Below, in pieces: positions 14,702-23,132 of a stretch of 64,000 nucleotides of DNA. The translations under genes were made by a program, and so were the position numbers. Position 1 is the first letter of the stretch; every line of letters begins with the position of its first letter. Origin of the DNA: Neotamlana laminarinivorans. GTDB lineage: Bacteria > Bacteroidota > Bacteroidia > Flavobacteriales > Flavobacteriaceae. The stretch covers positions 372,001-436,000 of the forward strand of contig NZ_JAJAPW010000004.1 of assembly GCF_020523925.1 (NCBI RefSeq), given 5' to 3'. The notes under the pieces are model-generated. The model did not search any database. It was not told where the DNA came from and saw nothing but the letters and a program-made list of their open reading frames with translations.

Positions 14702-16681
14702 ATGAGTCAAGATAAAATTGACATATTAGAACGTGCCCTTCAACGAGAAAAGGCGGCTAGAAAACAAGCCGAAAAAATTCTAGAAGAAAAATCTGCAGAG
14801 TTATACGAATCCAATCAAAAGCTAGCAAAAGCATATTCACATTTAGAGTCTACTTGGTCTAAAACAGATTCTCAACTTCAAGGTGTTTTCGAGCATATAG
14901 TAGATGCTTATGTAGTTGCCGATGTAGATGCAAATATTATAAAAATGAATGCTGCAGCTGTAAAGCTTTTAGGTTTAAAAAGTACCAAAGATAGTTGCAA
15001 TTTAATGGAGCTAGTAAGGCCAGACCAATTTGAAGATGTTTACAATGCATTTAATATAGTATATAAACAAGGTGGTTCGGTAAGCGATTTAGTGGTTAAT
15101 ATAACAACAAAAGACAACAGAGGCCTAATAATTCAAATTAATGCAAGTGTTATATACGATAACGGAATACCAATAGCTTCACACGGTATATTTAGAGATA
15201 TCACCGAATCTAAAAACGAAAAGGAAAAGCTTATAGAATCCGAAGATCGATTAGCAACTTTAATTTTAAGTTTAGAAGAAGGTGTGCTTTTAGAAGATGA
15301 AAATCGTAGAATTAAAGTTATAAACAATAGGTTTTGTGAGTTTTTTAATATCCCAATTTCACCAGAAAAGTTAGTAGGTGTAGATTGCTCAAGAGCAGCA
15401 AGAAGATTAAAACACTTATTTAAAAATCCTGAAAAATTCATGCAAAATATTGAAGCAGTTTTGCAAAAAAAACAAGCTGTTTTAAATGAAGAGTTTCAAA
15501 TGGCAGACGGCAGAATTTTTGAGCGCGATTTTATTCCCATTTATAGAGATGGGATTTATAAGGGGCATTTATGGAAGTATAGCGATGTTACCATAAGAAA
15601 GCATTACAGTAAAAGTCTAGAAATAGAAAAACACAAGTACTCGAGCATCATTTCTAATATGAATTTAGGTTTAATAGAAATAGACTTAAATGATAAAATT
15701 TTGATGGCCAACAATAGTTTTACTGAAATTACAGGATATTCAGAAAAAGAACTCATAGGCAAACGAGGTGTAGATTTAATGACCTTTGACCAGGACAGAA
15801 GAGTAATTGAAGGAAAAATTGCTGAAAGAAAAAAAGGTAAAATTGACTCTTACGAATTAAAAATTATTAGAAAAGACGGAGAAACTAGGCATGTGTTAAT
15901 AAGCGGAGCTCCAAATTATAACCTAAAAGGTGAAACTGTAGGTTCAATAGGAGTTATATTTGATATAACTCAAATAAAAAACCTTCAACTACAAAAAGAA
16001 AATCTTCTAAAAAAATTAGAAAAAAGTAACGATGAGTTATACGAATACGCACATGTAGTGTCTCACGACTTAAAATCTCCGCTTAGAAGTATAAATGCCT
16101 TAGTAAGTTGGTTAAAAGAAGATAATAAAGATAATCTAGACGCAGTTAGTTTACAAAACATAGCCCACATTGAAACAACTCTAGAAAAAATGGAACAATT
16201 AATAACAGATGTTCTAGAATACTCTAGTATTACGTTTAATGAAGAGGAAATGAAGCTCGTAAATTTAAACACCCTAGTTACAGATTTACTAAAAATTCTG
16301 CATAAACCAAACCATGTAGAAATTAAAGTAAATAATGTTTTGCCAGAGGTAAAAGGAAACAAAATTAAGCTTCAACAATTATTTCAAAATTTAATAAGTA
16401 ACGCTATTAAATTTATAGATAAAGACAAAGGTTTAGTAGAAATTAATGTAGAAAAACAAGATGAACATTTCGTGTTCTCAGTAAAAGATAATGGTGTAGG
16501 AATTGAAAAGAAATTTCATGATAAAATTTTTAAAATTTTCCACGCTTTAAATAAACGTAAAGATTCAACAGGAGTAGGACTTTCAATAGTTAAAAAAATA
16601 GTTGAATTACATGAAGGAGAAATTTGGCTAGAAAGTGAGCCAAATATAGGTACAACCTTTTACTTTACTTTAAAAAAATAG
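14702..16681 (+). CDS. PAS-domain histidine kinase, likely H-NOX partner
   Basis: The 659-residue soluble kinase starts with a charged coiled coil (residues 1-60: ERALQREKAARKQAEKILEE). Three PAS-like domains follow at about 65-175, 180-295 and 310-430; the last has NMNLGLIEIDLNDKILMANN. The HisKA helix has phospho-acceptor His455 in VVSHDLKSPLRS. The ATPase domain has NLISNAIKF, DNGVGIEKK and GVGLSIVKKIV. No membrane segment and no receiver domain are present. It directly abuts the H-NOX gene, and the N-terminal coil resembles that of H-NOX-associated kinases. It probably passes phosphate to the receiver encoded at 13749 when NO status changes. Confidence 0.88.
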   Translation: MSQDKIDILERALQREKAARKQAEKILEEKSAELYESNQKLAKAYSHLESTWSKTDSQLQGVFEHIVDAYVVADVDANIIKMNAAAVKLLGLKSTKDSCNLMELVRPDQFEDVYNAFNIVYKQGGSVSDLVVNITTKDNRGLIIQINASVIYDNGIPIASHGIFRDITESKNEKEKLIESEDRLATLILSLEEGVLLEDENRRIKVINNRFCEFFNIPISPEKLVGVDCSRAARRLKHLFKNPEKFMQNIEAVLQKKQAVLNEEFQMADGRIFERDFIPIYRDGIYKGHLWKYSDVTIRKHYSKSLEIEKHKYSSIISNMNLGLIEIDLNDKILMANNSFTEITGYSEKELIGKRGVDLMTFDQDRRVIEGKIAERKKGKIDSYELKIIRKDGETRHVLISGAPNYNLKGETVGSIGVIFDITQIKNLQLQKENLLKKLEKSNDELYEYAHVVSHDLKSPLRSINALVSWLKEDNKDNLDAVSLQNIAHIETTLEKMEQLITDVLEYSSITFNEEEMKLVNLNTLVTDLLKILHKPNHVEIKVNNVLPEVKGNKIKLQQLFQNLISNAIKFIDKDKGLVEINVEKQDEHFVFSVKDNGVGIEKKFHDKIFKIFHALNKRKDSTGVGLSIVKKIVELHEGEIWLESEPNIGTTFYFTLKK

Positions 16682-16684
16682 AGG

Positions 16685-17818
16685 ATGAAAATTACACAAC
16701 TTAAAAAACAAAAAAATACTAATTGGGAATATTTAGGAGATAAAATTTCTTTAAATAACCCTTTGGTTTTAGTATTTGGTAATAGGTTTTTACTGGAAGA
16801 AGATACTATTTACAAAGAGGTAAAAGAAATATTTCCAACAGGAAACATTGTTTTTGCATCAACTAGCGGAGATATAACAGCAGAATCTGTAGATGATAAT
16901 AGTGTAACAATTACAGCAATAGAGTTTGAAAAAAGCACTTACGAAATAAAAACCAGCAATGTAGCTAATTTAACAGAAGACAGCTTTAAAACAGGAGAAG
17001 ATATTGTTAAACAGTTTAACACAGAAAATCTCAAGTTTATTTTTATAGTGTCAGAAGGGAGCTTTATAAACGGAAGCCAACTTACTAAAGGCATGAATTC
17101 GGGAACAAACAATAATGTTTTAATTACAGGTGGTTTATGTGGTGATGCAGCCAGATTTGAAAAAACATTAGCATCATATAACGAAACCCCTAAAGAAGGA
17201 GAAATTGTAGCTATTGGTTTTTATGGCGATACATTGGAGGTTTCATTTTCCATATTTGGAGGCTGGACACCATTTGGTCCAGAGCGAACCGTTACAAAAT
17301 CTGAAGGTAATGTACTTTATGAGTTAGATGGATTACCCGCACTAGATTTATATAAAACATATTTAGGTGAAAAGTCTAAAGATTTACCTGCAGCAGCTTT
17401 GTTGTATCCAATGAATGTTAAAATTGAAAATGAAGATCACTCTATTGTTCGAACAATTTTAACCATAAATGAAGAAGATCAATCCATGATATTCGCTGGA
17501 GACATACCCGTTAACTCCAAAGTACAACTTATGATGACTAATGTTGATAATATTGCAAACGCATCAGAGCAAGCAGCCAAACAAGCCTTAGTAAATCGTA
17601 AAAATAATCCAGAAATAGCCTTTTTAGTTAGTTGTATTGGTAGAAAGTTAGTTTTAGACCAACGTGTTGAAGAAGAAGTAGAAGAAGTAATTTCTGTAGT
17701 GGGAGAAAACACTGTAATTTCTGGGTTTTATTCCTATGGAGAAATAGCGCCTTTTAATGGAGAAAATAATTGTCAGTTACATAATCAAACCATGACAGTG
17801 ACTTTAATAAGCGAATAA
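16685..17818 (+). CDS. FIST domain protein, candidate NosP-type NO sensor
   Basis: The 377-residue protein is a FIST_N plus FIST_C protein with no other domain. The FIST_N part holds VFASTSGDI, VSEGSF and LITGGLCGDAARFE; the FIST_C part holds SCIGRKLVLDQRVEEE, GFYSYGEIAP and CQLHNQTMTVTL at the end. FIST proteins of the NosP group bind heme and NO and regulate an adjacent histidine kinase. The following gene is such a kinase and starts on the last base of this gene's stop codon, as in nosP-nahK pairs. Heme binding is inferred, since not all FIST proteins bind heme. Finding H-NOX and FIST in one operon is unusual. Confidence 0.85.
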   Translation: MKITQLKKQKNTNWEYLGDKISLNNPLVLVFGNRFLLEEDTIYKEVKEIFPTGNIVFASTSGDITAESVDDNSVTITAIEFEKSTYEIKTSNVANLTEDSFKTGEDIVKQFNTENLKFIFIVSEGSFINGSQLTKGMNSGTNNNVLITGGLCGDAARFEKTLASYNETPKEGEIVAIGFYGDTLEVSFSIFGGWTPFGPERTVTKSEGNVLYELDGLPALDLYKTYLGEKSKDLPAAALLYPMNVKIENEDHSIVRTILTINEEDQSMIFAGDIPVNSKVQLMMTNVDNIANASEQAAKQALVNRKNNPEIAFLVSCIGRKLVLDQRVEEEVEEVISVVGENTVISGFYSYGEIAPFNGENNCQLHNQTMTVTLISE

Positions 17819-18867
17819 TGAATTCTCTTTTAAAACGACAAATTCGAAAATATTTAAATAAAGATCTGGCTAATAGTAAAGAGCTTGAAGCTTTCATTTC
17901 TGCTGTAAATCATTCATACAATAATTTTGACGAGCAGTTTATAATGTTGCAACGAGCAATGACAATAAGTTCAGACGAGCTTTTTAAAGCTAACCAAAGT
18001 CTGCAAAAGAAAACAGAAGCTCAAAAAAAAGTAATATCTAAATTAAATAGCGCTTTTGAAACTCTTAAATCTAAAAAACAATCTAACGAAAAGGAGATTG
18101 ATTTAAAAGATTTAGATGGCCTAAAATTAGCCGAATTTATAAATGAGCAGGCTCAAAAAGTAGTAGAAGTAAACCAACAACGCGAAAAACTTTTAGAAGA
18201 ATTATCATATCAAAATCAAGAGCTAAACGATTATGCTCACATGATTTCACACGATTTAAAAACACCTTTACGAAGCATAGATACTTTAATTGTTTGGCTG
18301 TACGATGATAATCAAAAAGTGTTTAACCAAAGCGATAGAGAAACCATTTATCAAATAAGAAACAATGTTGAAAAAATGGAACTCTTAATAAATGGTATAT
18401 TAGAGTATTCCACTATAGGAAAAAGTCAGGCAGGAAAATATAATGTAGATGTCAATTACGCAATAAACGAAATTTTAGGAAGGTTAAATATACCATCAAA
18501 TATTACAATAGTAAAAAAACAAGAATTCCCGCTTATTAAAGCAGATATGTACAGAATTCAGCAAGTGTTTCAAAATTTAATATCAAATGCTATTAATTTT
18601 AATGATAAAAAGAAAGGCTTAGTTGAAATAGGATTTGAAAACTTAGATAACTACTGGCAATTTTACGTAAAAGACAATGGCCAAGGTATAGAACCGCAAT
18701 ATTTTGACAAAATTTTTAAAACATTTCAGAAGCTAGAAAATAAGGTCGGATCAATAGGTATGGGGCTATCTGTAGTAAAAAAAATAGTAAATATGTATGA
18801 TGGAGAAGTATGGGTAGAGTCTGAAATAGGTAAGGGCTCCACGTTTTTCTTTACAATAAAAAAATAA
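17818..18867 (+). CDS. Soluble histidine kinase, likely FIST (NosP) partner
   Basis: The 349-residue kinase starts with LLKRQIRKYL and IMLQRAMTISSDELFKANQ, a helical N-terminal region found in kinases that accompany FIST proteins. A coiled coil runs to about 130. The HisKA phospho-acceptor is His145 in MISHDLKTPLRS. The ATPase domain has NLISNAINF, DNGQGIEPQ and GMGLSVVKKIV. No membrane segment, PAS or receiver domain is present. Its ATG overlaps the FIST stop (TAATG). The kinase core is closely similar to that of the upstream PAS kinase (both have SHDLK-x-PLRS), so they probably share the same receiver partners. Confidence 0.85.
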   Translation: MNSLLKRQIRKYLNKDLANSKELEAFISAVNHSYNNFDEQFIMLQRAMTISSDELFKANQSLQKKTEAQKKVISKLNSAFETLKSKKQSNEKEIDLKDLDGLKLAEFINEQAQKVVEVNQQREKLLEELSYQNQELNDYAHMISHDLKTPLRSIDTLIVWLYDDNQKVFNQSDRETIYQIRNNVEKMELLINGILEYSTIGKSQAGKYNVDVNYAINEILGRLNIPSNITIVKKQEFPLIKADMYRIQQVFQNLISNAINFNDKKKGLVEIGFENLDNYWQFYVKDNGQGIEPQYFDKIFKTFQKLENKVGSIGMGLSVVKKIVNMYDGEVWVESEIGKGSTFFFTIKK

Positions 18868-18871
18868 AAAA

Positions 18872-19189
18872 ATGGAACAACCCAATTTATCATACATACA
18901 TAGTATGTCTGGAGGAGACAAAGCTTTTGAACAAAAGTTAATTAACATTATAAAAGAAGAGTTTCCACAAGAAAAACAGGCTTATTATAACAGTGCTTCT
19001 GCTAAACAATTAAAAGAAACAGCAGAGAATGTACACAAACTTAAACATAAAATTAGTATTTTAGGGCTTGAAAAAAGTTATGAAATTGCAAGGGAATACG
19101 AAGAAAACTTAGTTGAGGGCAATACAAACCTTGAAAATGAGTTTAACAATATCCTACAAAACATAACAGATTATTTAGAGCAACTATAA
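18872..19189 (+). CDS. Histidine phosphotransfer (Hpt) protein
   Basis: The 105-residue all-helical protein has the Hpt signature VHKLKHKISILGLE, with phospho-acceptor His55. It starts 4 bases after the second kinase. As a free Hpt protein it can carry phosphate from the single-domain receiver (13749) to the LytTR regulator (next gene), completing a His-Asp-His-Asp relay built of separate proteins in one operon. No other domain is present. Confidence 0.85.
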   Translation: MEQPNLSYIHSMSGGDKAFEQKLINIIKEEFPQEKQAYYNSASAKQLKETAENVHKLKHKISILGLEKSYEIAREYEENLVEGNTNLENEFNNILQNITDYLEQL

Positions 19190-19198
19190 TAAAAATTT

Positions 19199-19915
19199 AT
19201 GAATTGTATAATTATTGATGATGAGTTAACCGCACGTGCCATCATTAATCAATTGTGCGCTAGCACCACATCAATAAATGTTTTAGGTGAATTTTCTAAT
19301 GCTATTCAGGCCATAAAATATTTAAATCAAAACGAAGTAGATTTAATATTTCTTGATATTCATATGCCTGATTTTACGGGCTTCGATTTTATTGAAACTA
19401 TAAAAAACCCACCAAAAATTATTTTAACAACCTCCGATCCTCAGTTTGCCATTCAAGCTTTTGAGTATAGTTGTATTGTAGATTATCTTGTAAAACCAAT
19501 TACCATAGAGCGTTTTAATAAAGGTATACAAAAAGCAGAGGCTTTTACTAAAGTTACAAATAATACAACCGCAGACACACCAGAAGAAAGTGAGGCAAAC
19601 ACAGATAACCATTTATATATTAATATAGATAGGCGGTTAATAAAAATTGAAATTCCTAGTATTTATTTAATTGAGGCAAAAGGCGACTACATACAAGTAA
19701 AAACAGAAGATAAAAATTATACAGTACATTCTACATTAAAAAAAATAGAAGAGAAATTACCACCCGATTTGTTTTTAAAAGTACACCGTTCCTATATAAT
19801 AAACATAAAAAAAATAATAGATATAGAAGATAACAGCGTGCTAATCAAACGAGATGTCATCCCTGTTAGTCGTTCTAATCGTCCTGAATTAATGAAGCGT
19901 TTAAATCTTTTGTGA
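19199..19915 (+). CDS. LytTR family response regulator
   Basis: The 238-residue protein has a receiver (acceptor Asp53 in FLDIHMP, Thr in ILTTSD, Lys in LVKPI) and a C-terminal LytTR DNA-binding domain at about 135-238: LIEAKGDYIQVKT, VHRSYIINIKKI and IPVSRSNRPEL. LytTR proteins bind imperfect direct repeats upstream of promoters, often of extracellular polysaccharide or fimbrial genes. It ends the H-NOX/FIST operon, 9 bases after the Hpt gene. Five direct-repeat operators in this window, all at the same distance from their -7 boxes, are its likely targets. The link between 115 and 135 is short and hydrophilic. Confidence 0.92.
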   Translation: MNCIIIDDELTARAIINQLCASTTSINVLGEFSNAIQAIKYLNQNEVDLIFLDIHMPDFTGFDFIETIKNPPKIILTTSDPQFAIQAFEYSCIVDYLVKPITIERFNKGIQKAEAFTKVTNNTTADTPEESEANTDNHLYINIDRRLIKIEIPSIYLIEAKGDYIQVKTEDKNYTVHSTLKKIEEKLPPDLFLKVHRSYIINIKKIIDIEDNSVLIKRDVIPVSRSNRPELMKRLNLL

Positions 19916-19916
19916 A

Positions 19917-20005
19917 TTTCATCGTTTGTTTTAAACCATTCATCTACAGTTAAACTGTATTAACCGAAATAAAATCCTACAAAAAGAGTTTTAAGATTAA
20001 ATTTG
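19917..20005 (+). promoter_or_regulatory. Promoter B with direct-repeat operator, upstream of the type IX secreted protein
   Basis: TTTCATCG (19917-19924) and ATTCATCTACAG (19938-19949) are direct repeats 21 bases apart. CCGAAA is at 19964 and the -7 box TAAATTTG at 19998-20005. The proximal repeat is 64 bases before the TTTG. The leader to the ATG at 20027 is short. The layout is the same as at promoters A, C, D and E. Confidence 0.75.
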
Positions 20006-20026
20006 TGATATAAACCTACTTATGTC

Positions 20027-22606
20027 ATGAAAAAAACTTTACTTTTTTTATTTTTAATCAGTTCGCTGGTTAATGCACAAGAACCATTTAACTGCGATTA
20101 TAACGCATATTTGTTTCAATACAATGATGTGTATGCAGTCGATTTAGCATCAGGAAACTCTTATCTTGTCGCTCAAGATGTAACACCTGGAGATATAAAT
20201 GCAGCAGCTTATAACCCTGCTGATGGTTATATTTGGGGCTCTTTAAAAACACCAGCAAAAACCATAGTTAGAATTGGTAAAGATTTTAGTACCACAACTT
20301 TTTACATAGATGAACTACCAACTAGTAATAGATATGTAGGCGATGTAAGTAGTAATGGTATTTACTACTTAAAAGGCGGAGGGACTACATATTACGCCAT
20401 AGATGTAAATCCAGAATCTGCAACATATGGAGAGCATTTAGCAACTAAAACATTATCACAGAATATAAATGTTCATGATTGGGCATTTAATGCTGTAGAT
20501 GGTAAGTTGTATACTGTTGAAAAAAACACTAATATTTTATATAGAATTGATGCAGAAACAGGAATTGTAAATAACCTAGGTGTAGTGCCTATAATTTCTG
20601 GTTTAACCTACACTTATGGTGCCGTTTATTTTGATGCATCAGGACGTTTTTATGTGTCTGCCAACCAAACAGGAACAATTTATGTTATACAATCAGTTCA
20701 AGATATAAACGGTTTAAACGTAATAGAGTCTAATCTATTTGCTTTTGGGCCTTCTAGTGCTTCAAACGATGGGGCACGTTGTCCTACAGCTCCAGTACCA
20801 CAAGAAGATTGTACAAATGGTATTGATGATGATGGAGATGGCTTAGTAGATTGTGAAGATCCGTCATGTTCTGGTTACGCATCATGTCCAGTTATCGAGG
20901 TTACAAGTACTTCTAGTTCTAACGAAGGCGGTTTAGAAAGTAACAACCGTTTGGCACAGCAAATATCTAAAAGAAACTTTAATAGATCTAAAACAAGCTA
21001 TAAGTTTAATAAAACAACAGCTAAAAAATTAGTTAAGCCAACATCTTATGGTAAAACAAAAACAGGCAAAGGAAATGGAGGAGCTTCCTTAAGAGATTTT
21101 ATTCCGTTTGGTACTATAAACGAAGATGAGGTTATCGAGGCAACTCCTTCAGATTTAATTGGTATAACCAATGCCGTAGACATTTACTCTGTAGACTATT
21201 TAAAAAATGATGAAACTATTGCTTCTATTTTATTACTTGAAACAGAAAACGGCGTTTACGAACACACAAAATATATCTGTGACAGATTACTAGGAGCAGA
21301 ATTAATATCAGTATCAACATTACAAATAAAAGATCAACCTTTTATAAGAGCTTTAATTAGAAATCCTGAAGGTGCTTTAGAGTTTGCCTTAAGTTTTTCG
21401 GCAACATCAACAAATAACGATGCTAATTTTGGTATAGAAAGTCATTGGACTTTAGATAAATACACAGATAATGCTGGGTTTTACAACTTTCAAATATGGT
21501 CTAATTCATTAGATGACCTATTAGCACTAAGTGATGAAGTTTTAAATTTACTTGAAGCACAGCAACCAATTTCAGGATATTCAAATTCTACACCACCAAC
21601 AGTTTTTGTTAGAAAAGGTAATTACAGAAACGGGAAATTAGATTTACAAATTGTTAATACAAACAGAACCGATGCTGTTGCGTTTGATGGAGGTTTAAGA
21701 GCTACAGAAACAGAAACGGTTGAAAACGTAACTACAAGTATAGATTTAGATGGAAATTTTATTACTTCGCTTGAAGTTGATGCGGGTAATTTATTTGACA
21801 TTGGGTTTAGAATTGGTGATGGTATTGCTACACCAGACGATTTATTTATGTCTGATGGACCATGGGGCTATGATGATGCTGCTTCTGGAACAGAAGTATT
21901 ATCATACACCGTTCAAGAAAACGAAGAAACCTTTAATGATAATGATTTTGCCGTAGAGCGTAATATAAATGTTGAAGCAGAAATAGATGACTATGTAGCG
22001 GTTTACAGAGCATTAACTCCTAAATTTAATGCTTTAGATTTAACTAATTATGAGACTTTAAACTTTCAAGCTAAAGGAACTGGAAACGTTATAATTAGAT
22101 TAGTTAAAGAAAGTGTAACCGATTGGCAACAGCAATACAAAACAACTATTGCATTAACAGAAAATTTACAAAACTATTCAATCTCATTTAATGATTTTAA
22201 AGATTTAAATGGAAATAGTATTGATGCATCAGATATAACTTCAATAGTATTTACAATGTTAGCAGAAAACCACGGACAGGTAGAATCTAAAAGTTTAAAC
22301 TTAAAGCAAGTAAGTTTTTCATCTGTAAATCAGTCGTTATCCACAAATGAAGTAGCTGCAAATACCTTGTTATCTTACCCTAATCCGTTTAAAAATAGAA
22401 CGGTAATTCAACTAGAGGATAATGAATCAACTAGTGTAAACATTCAGGTTTATGATATGTTAGGTAGAGTTGTAGACGAACAAATACTAACTGTAAATAA
22501 TAAAGAAGCTGTATATAATGCACCCAAATTATCAAAAGGAGTTTACAAGTATAAATTAGTTAATAGCGCAAAACAAGTTTATTCAGGAACATTTATGAAA
22601 GAGTAA
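20027..22606 (+). CDS. Secreted protein with type IX secretion sorting domain
   Basis: The 859-residue protein starts with a signal peptide (MKKTLLFLFLISSLVNAQ). Residues of about 20-260 look like a beta-propeller or DUF6923-like domain. A Ca-binding-like CTNGIDDDGDGLVDCEDPSC follows at 263-282. A Ser/Lys-rich link precedes a beta-rich middle region at about 350-620, and a carbohydrate-binding-like beta sandwich lies at about 640-770. The C-terminus (YPNPFKNRTVIQLEDN, then VYDMLGRVVDEQ, then KGVYKYKL) is a type A sorting signal for the Por secretion system. It is therefore exported and attached to the cell surface or matrix. Its promoter carries the shared operator, which points to a matrix or adhesion role. 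Confidence 0.8.
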   Translation: MKKTLLFLFLISSLVNAQEPFNCDYNAYLFQYNDVYAVDLASGNSYLVAQDVTPGDINAAAYNPADGYIWGSLKTPAKTIVRIGKDFSTTTFYIDELPTSNRYVGDVSSNGIYYLKGGGTTYYAIDVNPESATYGEHLATKTLSQNINVHDWAFNAVDGKLYTVEKNTNILYRIDAETGIVNNLGVVPIISGLTYTYGAVYFDASGRFYVSANQTGTIYVIQSVQDINGLNVIESNLFAFGPSSASNDGARCPTAPVPQEDCTNGIDDDGDGLVDCEDPSCSGYASCPVIEVTSTSSSNEGGLESNNRLAQQISKRNFNRSKTSYKFNKTTAKKLVKPTSYGKTKTGKGNGGASLRDFIPFGTINEDEVIEATPSDLIGITNAVDIYSVDYLKNDETIASILLLETENGVYEHTKYICDRLLGAELISVSTLQIKDQPFIRALIRNPEGALEFALSFSATSTNNDANFGIESHWTLDKYTDNAGFYNFQIWSNSLDDLLALSDEVLNLLEAQQPISGYSNSTPPTVFVRKGNYRNGKLDLQIVNTNRTDAVAFDGGLRATETETVENVTTSIDLDGNFITSLEVDAGNLFDIGFRIGDGIATPDDLFMSDGPWGYDDAASGTEVLSYTVQENEETFNDNDFAVERNINVEAEIDDYVAVYRALTPKFNALDLTNYETLNFQAKGTGNVIIRLVKESVTDWQQQYKTTIALTENLQNYSISFNDFKDLNGNSIDASDITSIVFTMLAENHGQVESKSLNLKQVSFSSVNQSLSTNEVAANTLLSYPNPFKNRTVIQLEDNESTSVNIQVYDMLGRVVDEQILTVNNKEAVYNAPKLSKGVYKYKLVNSAKQVYSGTFMKE

Positions 22607-22631
22607 TTATTGTTAATTTGAATTAGTGGAA

Positions 22632-22663
22632 AAGGCCAAAGCTTTAAGTTTTGGTCTTTTTTT
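22632..22663 (+). terminator. Terminator after the type IX secreted protein gene
   Basis: An imperfect hairpin pairs GGCCAAA with TTTTGGTC around GCTTTAAG, followed by seven T residues. It lies 25 bases after the stop codon. Confidence 0.7.
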
Positions 22664-23132
22664 ATACTCTAAATTTTAGAGTAATATCTATTTTTCATGA
22701 ATTAAGAGTAGAGATGTTTTACGATTGTAATTATTCTACAAATAAGGTTTATTTAATAAAATTGCAGAAAAGAAAGTGAAATTTTTAACTGTTAAATGAA
22801 CAAGAACATTTTTTTATTTATACACGCTAGCCAAACTTTTAAAAATTAAACTTTTGTTTTAAGAGTACCAATATTTTTATTTAAAATGGTTTAAAGAATA
22901 CTTTTTTGAAAAGCTTTAAATCTTTAAAATCTTTTGGTTTTTTAAGTAATCTAACCAATTTTAACCTCACCTCATACAAAGACCTTAATTTTTTCATTAA
23001 AACAAAATAAAACTGAGGCTTAATGTTTTTATCTATAATAGGTAATTGAATGTTTAAATAGCCATTAATCTGTTTAATTACTAATTATAATTAAATAATA
23101 CTGTTATTAATCAGAAATAAAAATAAGATGTT
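22664..23132. other. AT-rich intergenic region between convergent genes
   Basis: This 470-base stretch lies between two convergent genes. On the minus strand a 67-codon open stretch (22881-23084) contains an ATG at 22997 and encodes mainly Lys, Leu and Phe. It has no recognisable motif and I do not call it a gene. No strong terminator for the minus-strand gene is visible. Confidence 0.4.

Noticed and set aside
22881-23084. Open stretch of 67 codons on the minus strand downstream of the TPR/YaiO gene.
   Set aside because: It encodes a Lys/Leu/Phe-rich peptide with no motif, the only ATG gives 38 residues, and AT-rich intergenic DNA often gives such frames.
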